Origin: Biscogniauxia marginata
Taxonomy: Eukaryota > Ascomycota > Sordariomycetes > Xylariales > Xylariaceae
DNA: 64,000 nucleotides
Reading direction: 5' to 3'
NCBI GenBank assembly: GCA_022695795.1
Contig: MU404076.1
Location: 248,001 to 312,000 of the forward strand
Shown here one piece after another: positions 56,616 to 64,000 of the stretch. The notes beneath the pieces were generated by a model that worked only from the letters and a program-made list of their open reading frames with translations, searched no databases and was not told where the DNA came from. Positions within the stretch are counted from its first letter, which is position 1, and every line of letters begins with the position of its first letter. The translations under genes and the position numbers were made by a program.

Positions 56616-56947
56616 TTAGTATTTGAGGATAATGTATCTACAGTGACCGTGTTAGTAGAATGTAAGGTCTTGGTAGCGCATGTAGGAGAGGAAACGTACA
56701 GAGCGTGGATGATACCAGGGATGTAACCTAGGATCGTGAGAAGGAGGTTGATGCACAGGTCGGCGCCGCAGCCACGCTCCAGGAAGACACCTAGGGGCGG
56801 CAGGATGACGGCGAAGATGATCTTGCAGATGTCACTGTGGAAGCAGGTTTCTCGGTCAGCAAATATATCTAGTGGAACGGGGAACCAACGGCGCAAAGCG
56901 CAGTCGATATGAGAATATGTGTCTCCTTACCTTGCGGTGAAAGCCAT
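56616..56947 (-). CDS. PMP3: Plasma membrane proteolipid Pmp3 (UPF0057)
   Basis: A 57-residue, two-helix hydrophobic proteolipid of the plasma membrane; yeast Pmp3 affects membrane potential and salt tolerance. Exons are 56931-56947 (17 nt), 56700-56834 and 56616-56637; introns are 96 and 62 nt. The spliced protein begins MAFTASDICKIIFAVILPPLGVFLERGCGADLC and continues INLLLTILGYIPGIIHALYIILKY, an almost textbook member at the usual length. First and last exons encode only about six residues each, so gene finders may miss it. The region 57088-57104, about 150 bp upstream, holds AGGGG/GGGGG clusters (CCCCT stress-type motif on the coding strand). This fits stress control but is not proof. Confidence 0.95.
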
Positions 56948-58555
56948 TTTTGGTATGTATGAAGATTGCTGTTCTGTCTTTTAAAAGATTGGTTTGGTGT
57001 AGTGGTGGTGGTTGTTGGTACTGCGTCGATATTACGTAGAGAATTAACGGGACAGATAATGATTGGGGACCGGGAAGGGAATGAAAAGTAGAGGGGAGGG
57101 GGGTTGGTAGCTTAAATAAACACCCGTCCGGTTTGTGAGCTGGCGGCAGAAATAAAAAGAGAGAAAGGAAGAAAATTCAAAGTCGAGTCACAAGGTACCT
57201 GTTATGCATGCGTGTTTGTTACCAATTTGTCCAGTGTGTACATGTATAAGTTCTTGTCGAGCTTGCTGTGCCAGGAAATCTTGTTGGCTGGGCTGGCCGA
57301 TGCGGGAGCTATGATGCAGTTCCAACGAAACAAGGCCCCCCGTCCGGCCCTGCGTCATACATTTCGCCTGCTTCGCATTGGATCAAGATTGGCTGACTCT
57401 CTTCCCCCTATGCCGGTTTCCGTTTGAATGGGGGCTTAGCTTAGTAACTTCGACGCTAGTGGTAGCTAGTGGATATACCTACATACATACAATTCTGAGT
57501 AGATGTATGCCTTATATTAGATATGCACAACTTTCCCTTTCCGTTCCATTGTCCCCGCTGTTATCGAGGGGAAAAGGCTGCTCTAGTTCAGATACCATAG
57601 CCATTGTCTGTCCAGGCAGTGTAGATGGATACGTGAGGTGCCTAGAGGTAGGTACGTCCATACATCAAGTACTTGTAATTGGAAGATGAACGTAACCAGC
57701 CCAGCCACATCAGATCGCATGGCAGATTACCGCCGCTAACCTACCTTTAGGTGAATGTAGTACCTAATCCGTAGAACATCTTCTAAAAACAAAAAGCTCC
57801 ATATTCAAGCGCCGAGGTACTAGGTAGGCAATGACTTACATATTAATGGAAACGACGATCTAATGCCCAATCCCATGGCGCAATAGAAATTAGGTACTTG
57901 CCAGGTAGGTCACATGGAAGCCAGCAAGGTCAGACCATGTCGTGACGTCATCACTTGTGGCGCTTACACATCCATCCAATCTCTCCACTATAACTGTGGC
58001 TTGACGCATTAGAATGACCCCTAGACGGGGCTGAGTCTACAGCTGCTGCTGCTGCGCAGATGCCGAGATAGCCACATTTGCGCCAAACTCTCCGATTCTT
58101 CAGCCTTTTACCACCTGCCAACCTACTCTTGCCGAGTTGCCGAGTCTGCGGAACGCGTGGACGAGGGGATCTGTCTGGTCGGTTCTGGGATTTCCTAGAT
58201 CCCTGCTCACCTGATGCCAAGACCAACCTGGCCTGTGTGGCATTATGTAAATGCGTTACCTTAACGTAGGTTGTGTGGCGCAGGTTTGGAGGTTTTGTGG
58301 AAGCTCGTCGACGTCGATGATCCGAATTTGTCTGAAGTTGCAGAATGTGCATTGCCCCAGAGTCGAATAGGGTAAAGGCTTTGTCCCACGGCCTCGACAT
58401 TAAGTACGATCTTCTTATCGTTACCTACCTAATCAGCCTTATGAGACATCTTAAGTCTAAAGGGCCCACTTGAGCAGACTGGTTAGTATACCTACCTACC
58501 TACCTACCTATCTATACCTGTGTTACTTATACATGGTACCTCAAGAGTGTTTTAG
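56948..58555. other. Divergent spacer Pmp3 / APH-like gene
   Basis: No supported gene. It holds the Pmp3 promoter (56948-57200), TAGGTA/ACCTA motifs (57473-57490, 57740-57840, 57890-57910) and a (TACC)n run at 58490-58514 about 40 bp before the first ATG of the next gene. Confidence 0.55.
58490..58514. repeat. (TACC/CCTA)n tetranucleotide run
   Basis: Five perfect CCTA units plus a degenerate one; the longest copy of this motif class on the right side of the window. Confidence 0.85.
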
Positions 58556-60380
58556 ATGCCTCACGATAGCAAACACAGAAGCAATAATAAGGATGGCAAA
58601 AGGAGTCACGACCGTCAGGCTTTAAGGGAGGAAGAAATAACTCAGAGGCAGCTCGAGGAGCTGGATGAACTAGTCACGCAGAGACATTATTGCTAGTGCG
58701 ATAGGTGGCCGCTCATCTCCCGCATTCACCAGACCTTCGCTCACACTACATCTTTCAAACACTGAGAATGTGTTGCCACTTTCCCAGCACCACAAGATGA
58801 GAGATCGAATTGTGAGCGAGAGGATAGTCTTGGAACGAGAAGCTTTCATACGCTCTCTTGATCGACAGGCCATATGCAATTTGGCATCCTCTTATTGTGG
58901 GTTGTAAGATTTTCAAGACAAAACATGGCTCTTTCAATGTCTGCTTCTTCGTCGAGTTCGAACTTCCAACACGTGGGGAACAACCGGACAAGTGGGTTGT
59001 CCGTGTTCCGTTCCCGGGTCGAGTTCCATGGGTTGACGAGAAGATCGACTCCGAAGTCGCTACAATGAAGTACGTTCTGTCGCATTATCTGTTAAGCTGT
59101 CGCTGACCGTTTGTAGGTATGTCCGTAGAGAAACGACCATCCCCGTGCCAGAAATCATTGCTTTTTCTTACACTGCTGAGAGCCCAATTGGACATGGTTT
59201 CATCATCACAGAATATGTCGAAGGAACGACTCTGAATGCTCTCGGGTTTCGCATTGGAAGGAAATGGCAGAATCAAAACCGCCGCGACCCGAGTTCAGCT
59301 TTGGCCTCCATCTACGGCCAACTAGCAGACGTATACACCCAATTACGTGGTCTTGAATTTTCTAAGATCGGCGCACTTGGAATGCCAATGGCAGCAGACC
59401 AGGACATTACAGTCCGTCATCGACCATTGCCTATCGAGGCGCTCCTCCAGCATGTTGAAGGTCTTGATCCCACATGTTTCTTTCCAGAAAATAAGACATT
59501 TTCAACCTCTTGCGAATACGTTGCGGCGTCAGTCAAACTTGCCATGAATCTACTTCGGAAGACCCGAAATCCTGATATCGGTCCTGGTGAAGAAGATGCT
59601 CAAAACGATCTTTTCGCGTACTATACGTTCTGCAGGTACGTATCAGATAGTTGGACGAGAAAGAGCGGCAATTCGGGACCCTTTGTATTGATGCATGGAG
59701 ACATGAGTCTACATGGAGATAACCTCATCTGGGACAAAGATCTCAATCTCCGCGCGGTCATCGATTGGGAATGGAGCTATACAGTTCCCATTCAATGCTT
59801 CATTCCGCCGGCGTGGCTCAATGGATTTTATCCCGAACCAATTCGTCACCTGAGCGGTAACGGTATGGCGGCCTACCAGATTGAGCTAATTTCCTTCTGT
59901 AATTATATGGCAGAACGTCGGCCTGGTTCACCCTTAGTTCGGGAATGGCGAAGCATTTTTAAAAATTCTCGGCATCTAATCGTACTAGCTTTACTCTATC
60001 CAGATACGATTATTGATGTCTATTGGTCCTTTCTCAACTTTAGGCTATATCCCCTCCAATATGGATCACTAGATCATATTATACGATATCGGGAAGAGAG
60101 TCAGCAACGACTACATCAGTTCTTCGAGGCAGAAGCTCCGGGGCGCCTGTTACAGACAAAACTCTCTGAACAGAAAGATTTCGACGACGAATATGAAACT
60201 TATCTCGAGAAGAATGGAGGAAAGACAAGGCTCTGCCAATGCGAGGGCTGCCGAGATGAGCAGGAGAACTTTGAAATCTCACAGGAACTTCCATTCCTGT
60301 CACAGGAGCTTGAGGATGAAGCTAATGCGACATCAACCAGTCTACGATCTAAAATACTTGATTCGTCTTTGGATACTTGA
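58556..60380 (+). CDS. APH-family (kinase-like) phosphotransferase gene with broken 5' end
   Basis: The body encodes an aminoglycoside-phosphotransferase/choline-kinase-like protein of the large fungal APH family; its substrate is unknown. From about 58829 the frame reads GSFNVCFFVEFELP and DKWVVRVPFPGRVPWVDEKIDSEVATMK (N-lobe). A 47-nt intron (59070-59116) follows, then an intact frame to 60380 with TTIPVPEIIAF, GFIITEYVEG, the catalytic loop LMHGDMSLHGDNLIWD and the metal-binding VIDWEWS. Upstream the coding signal changes frame twice. MPHDSKHRS...ELDELVTQ (58556-about 58680) continues naturally only in another frame (RDIIASAIGG...AICNLASSYCG, to about 58910), which in turn continues only in the frame of KIFKTKHGSF. 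No ATG opens the body frame before 59065. Either indels have made it a pseudogene or an unusual 5' exon is used; a donor at 58673 with acceptor at 58827 would keep phase. Confidence 0.7.
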
Positions 60381-61746
60381 TCATCGGACCTCTTTGCGTG
60401 GCTCCTGCGTCCCTTGTCCGGCTCAATGAGGGCATGCCGCACAAACCGGATCCCCTCGTCCCAGATGACCTTGCATAAAAGATTATCTCCTAATATTCCA
60501 GGCGTGGATAGGAAAGAGCGCTTCGCTTCGGTGACTGCGGACATTCCTGGCAGACTCTTAGCTTAGCTGGGTACGGTATGAAGAGCTTGAAATGGGGAAG
60601 TTCATTCGCCTGCCTTTTCGAGCTGAGGTCATGTGCGATGGCTTAGGCTCAGGATCGTACCACGTACCAAAAGTTATGCTGTTATCGCTGTTTCCATATA
60701 CATAATCATGTGACGCGATGGGAATGAGACTTTACAGAAGGATGGCGAACTGGAGGACGGGTATCTTCTAAATCAACGCTGTGTCTGGTCTTCACGAAGG
60801 GCTTCCTTCATCGAGAAATTTGAAACCTATATCGTCCCCTTTCTACCTACCACCTTGAAACACTACCCTCCGTAAAGACTCTCCCTTAGTATGACCCTTT
60901 GCCCTTTGAAATGAACGCATATCCGGAACAGGACCTAGGCCGGCTGCACAGGTTGGAGCCACAGCAACACCGGCCCACTCACGAAGAAGGAAATTTGCAA
61001 TGACAAGATTCATATTCTATATTGGGTTGTTATACTGACTATCTGCTGTACGTTTCACTAAGCAACTTCTTCTCACCTTTTCTAGGCGTAAACTAACTTC
61101 CAACCAGCAGTCGATACTTTGAATCTCTTCTAGGCATTTTTAACTGATATACGTCATTTACTGTATCTTTCTAGACCTACCTAGTATCCCGCACTTGATG
61201 ATTCTTCGGATACCGCAATGTTAAACAATTACATGATCCGAAAGACTCAAGAACACGAGAATCCTCCACGACGCCGAGGATGGCAGAACTAAAAGCCTAG
61301 CGCCGCCTTGCTTTCATTCCGTCTTGCACGTTCATGCATTCTCCAAAACACTAAGACCTACCGTTTTTTTCTTGCCCCCCCTTTTTTCAGGTTCTTACAT
61401 TAGAGTGAAGAAGATATTAAAAAATGTCATATTTTAAGCTTTCTTCGAAACGAGGCGTATTTAGGAAGAGCAAAATTGTGATGTCTTATTTGCAACGATC
61501 ATGACTAACAAGATTTGCTACTTCAACACCGAACTATATACAAGGCAAAATGTCTAATAGTTAAGGGAGAAAGCCGGTTATAGAAAGAATGAATGGGCAT
61601 GAAGTATGTTGAATCGAATAATATAAGCTTGCTCTCGGAAACGTCCCAAGCCAAATCTTTTCCCTCCCTCCAACCAACACTCGACTACGCCACTCAAAAC
61701 CAGGGCCAAGGGCAGAGACGGTTCCCTCTTGCCGCACACCCACACT
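60381..61746. other. Convergent intergenic region
   Basis: No gene found. A minus-strand frame at 60200-60544 overlaps the end of the APH-like gene and looks like a shadow. The rest is AT-rich spacer. Confidence 0.6.
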
Positions 61747-62346
61747 TCAAATCTGAACGCAGAGCCCATTGCATGGGTATAAGGCGAAGGTACCGCAGCC
61801 GACTAGATCATCATCAGTTAGCAGATCGTACACACTTAACCAAGATATATACGAGGGAGAGGGGGGGGGAGATGGGCTGGGGTCAAACGAACGCGATCCA
61901 ACAGCGCACTGGGCCTCATGCAACCCGCACTGGTACCCACCAGAGCACCAGTCGCTGCCGTCGCTGCACTCGCACGCAGCGCGGCGGTTCAGCATGTCGC
62001 CGCCGCCGGCGCGCCGGACCACGCGACGGCTGTTGTTGTTCGGCGTGGTCCCCGTCTTGCCGGTGAGGATGAAGGCGCACAGGTCGCCAAAGACGTCGCC
62101 GCAGGCCTTCTCGAGGCCGGCGACGTCGGCGGAGGCGGGCGCGCCGATGGCCTCGAGGGCGTCGTCGAGGAACTGGGTCTGCGCCGCCGTCAGGTTCGCC
62201 GCGTGCGCGCTCTTGAAGTCGCCGACGCGCGCGAGCTCGCCGGGCGCGATGCTCTGCGCGTACATGGCCGCGTCGTGCATCTCGCTGGCGGCGGCGGCGG
62301 CGCCGAACGAGGCGAGGGCGAGGGCGATGATGGCTTTGAACTGCAT
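61747..62346 (-). CDS. Secreted cysteine-rich protein, eight cysteines in C-terminal domain
   Basis: A 169-residue secreted protein. Exons are 61893-62346 and 61747-61802, with a 90-nt intron (GTTCGT donor, CTAACTGAT branch region, CTAG acceptor). The signal peptide is MQFKAIIALALASFGAAAAA. A helical pro-like region (about 21-105) contains one Cys pair (EKACGDVFGDLCAF) and a basic RRVVRR stretch that could be cut by a Kex2-type protease. The C-terminal domain has spacing CEC-SDGSDWC-GGYQC-C, then GCGTF-LY-PCNGLC after the splice. That is a compact eight-cysteine pattern seen in other fungal secreted proteins (SDWC...GCGT...CNG.C). An ATG 31 codons upstream would bury the signal peptide and was not used. 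Effector or surface function is possible; nothing more can be said. Confidence 0.78.
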   Translation of the reverse strand: MQFKAIIALALASFGAAAAASEMHDAAMYAQSIAPGELARVGDFKSAHAANLTAAQTQFLDDALEAIGAPASADVAGLEKACGDVFGDLCAFILTGKTGTTPNNNSRRVVRRAGGGDMLNRRAACECSDGSDWCSGGYQCGLHEAQCAVGSRSFDPSPSPPPSPSYISWLSVYDLLTDDDLVGCGTFALYPCNGLCVQI

Positions 62347-64000
62347 CTTGAAGTAATGTAGGTGCTTTGACTTGGATGGTGACTTGTTGGTTGCGAGAGG
62401 CTTGAGTTTCGATGGATGCTGGTTGAGAGTTTTTGTCATCTGGTAGGGAGGCGTTGATGCTCTTTATACTTTCTGAGGGTCAATAGGGAGGCATGACATC
62501 TTGCTGGTCTTGCTACCGTTCACGTCCGCGTCCACGCCGCCAGAGGTCTTGAGACGTCGCGTATCTTTGCCCAACTACTCACAACGTCACCTGCATCGTC
62601 ATCCACAGCCTTGAGCATCATATGGGTCGACTTGAGCGAGTAGGAAACTTCTTGCGAGGAGGCAACACGGAGAATTGCAGAGAGGACTTTTCCCGTCATT
62701 ACGCTAGTATGGCACCGGGCATCTCAAGCCGCGATATGACTCTAAGAATGAAGCTCTGGTCTACAAGATCAAGAAAGGCAATGCATACACCGAGACAAAG
62801 TAGTATTCCATCCGTCCCAAAAGGCAATTATCACAAATAATAATGCCTGGCTGGGTAGGACGGCGATTACGTGATGTTCAAGCACAACTTATTGGGCTTC
62901 CGTTACAACATAGCCGTCGTCGCATCAGTTCCCGACTGGGGATTGGAGAAATAATTGAAAAAAGGAGAAAAGAAAATAACATGCGTGTTACACAATGCAT
63001 ATCGCAGGATTCAGCCTAACTGGTATCAGTCTGACTAACCTTGTCGCTTATTCTCACCATGTATCATGCGGGTCACCCAATATCACAACTGCAAACATCG
63101 ATATATTGAACTTTAAAAATAGAATAGAATGCCGTTGATCTACTCCCACTAGAGTGATACTCGGGAGGATCCACACATATATATTTTAAAGACACGGCGA
63201 ACCATTTTTCTCCTGATTGCTAGATCGCTGAATCTTTTGAGGTAAAGCGTGACGAAGATAAGATGCTTCTGGTGGCGGGAATGTAATGTATAATGGTGTC
63301 GAGAAGGTAGTATTAGAGCCGTTCAACTGTAAAAAGAGTCTCCAGTGATGTATCTCTAGTTAACTCATTGCGCAGCAACTATCGTACTACACATTCTCTT
63401 CAGGCACGTATCGTGATGGTTCAGTAATATAATAGTTCAGAGTTTCAAAAGCCGAACTACTACTACTATGGCCCACCCAGTCAAAAAAATCGCAAATTCT
63501 GATTATCATATGGAAGGTCTTGCAAGTGAGATAAGTTTAGAACACATTTCCCATATCCATGCAAAGGTACATACTATTAGGATTTACTTGGCGAAAGAGT
63601 TCGTACATATATTAACCCTGATATGGGCGGCCCTAAAACGGTATGCTCTTCTTTGTCACGGACATGCGGCCCATGCATTCTGATGTATATAGTACTATGA
63701 TAGTGGGCCTGGAGAGTAGCTTTCCTCTCCAGCGCAACAACAAGTTATATCCGTACCCTTACGTTCTCGTCGTCTTCTGATACCTATTCATTTTCAAACC
63801 CCGAGGAGAGAAAAAGAGTTAAAGAGTTGCACATCGGTTTTTATTGTCTCCCTAAAACCTATTACGGTAGTATATTCCTGTATCACTCAATGTCGTAAGT
63901 TACACCTGCTAATACAATTATACACAAGTTCTCCACCAACTACGTCTAGCTACGTGCCCAGGATCTCAGACTTCGCAAGAAATTAACCAAATTGGCTATC
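62347..64000. other. Right-end intergenic region
   Basis: Promoter side of the secreted protein, then AT-rich sequence to the window end. Open frames are short and featureless; I see nothing else. Confidence 0.55.
62463..62468 (-). promoter_or_regulatory. TATA box of the eight-cysteine secreted protein
   Basis: A perfect TATAAA on the minus strand, about 117-122 bp upstream of the chosen start codon, in favour of the inner ATG. Confidence 0.5.

Noticed and set aside
1..64000. CRISPR arrays, rRNA operons, intact transposons
   Set aside because: No direct-repeat/spacer arrays, no rRNA sequence, and no transposase or reverse-transcriptase motifs were seen; the organism is eukaryotic.

Overview
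This window is nuclear DNA of a filamentous ascomycete (Pezizomycotina, most probably a Sordariomycete). The evidence is short GT-AG introns (about 47-92 nt, one of 227 nt), monocistronic genes on both strands separated by long CT-rich or AT-rich spacers, a conidiation con-6 gene, a FacB/acu-15-type zinc-cluster activator and small secreted cysteine-containing proteins. TACC/TAGGTA runs are scattered through the non-coding DNA. I see no CRISPR array, no tRNA or rRNA gene I can defend, no intact transposon and no recognisable secondary-metabolite cluster. Family assignments come from recognised motifs; no database search was possible.

Layout. 1-8 kb: 5' part of fimbrin (-), a four-cysteine secreted protein (-), a TMEM234-like membrane protein (-) and con-6 (+). 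8-20 kb: a large C2-domain protein of the Inn1/Fic1 type (+), the divergent pair UTP15 (-) and a dienoyl-CoA isomerase (+), and TFIIH subunit Tfb5 (-). 20-26 kb: a single-pass membrane protein with PY motifs (+), a Kv-beta-like aldo-keto reductase (-), then about 3.8 kb without a gene. 26-35 kb: an 11-knuckle CCHC protein (+), actin-interacting protein Aip1 (+), Alg13 (-), and mitoribosomal mS35/Rsm24 (+). 36-44 kb: translin (+), Gpi11/PIG-F (+), an AT-hook nuclear protein (+) and a Pgc1-like glycerophosphodiesterase (-). 46-56 kb: FacB-type regulator (-), SET-domain lysine methyltransferase (-) and a YchF-like GTPase with a 10-nt microexon (+). 56-64 kb: Pmp3 proteolipid (-), an APH-family kinase-like gene whose 5' part looks frameshifted (+), and an eight-cysteine secreted protein (-).

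The genes are mostly housekeeping and do not form one pathway. Loose themes are actin and cytokinesis (fimbrin, Fic1-like, Aip1), ER glyco/lipid assembly (Alg13, Gpi11), lipid turnover (Pgc1-like, dienoyl-CoA isomerase), RNA biology (UTP15, zinc-knuckle protein, translin) and stress or conidiation (con-6, Pmp3). The most unusual structures are the microexon inside the G-domain of the YchF-like GTPase, the placement of introns inside zinc knuckles, two introns that are multiples of three with no stop, the decayed-looking 5' end of the APH gene, and the PY-motif membrane protein, which looks like a Rsp5 adaptor.
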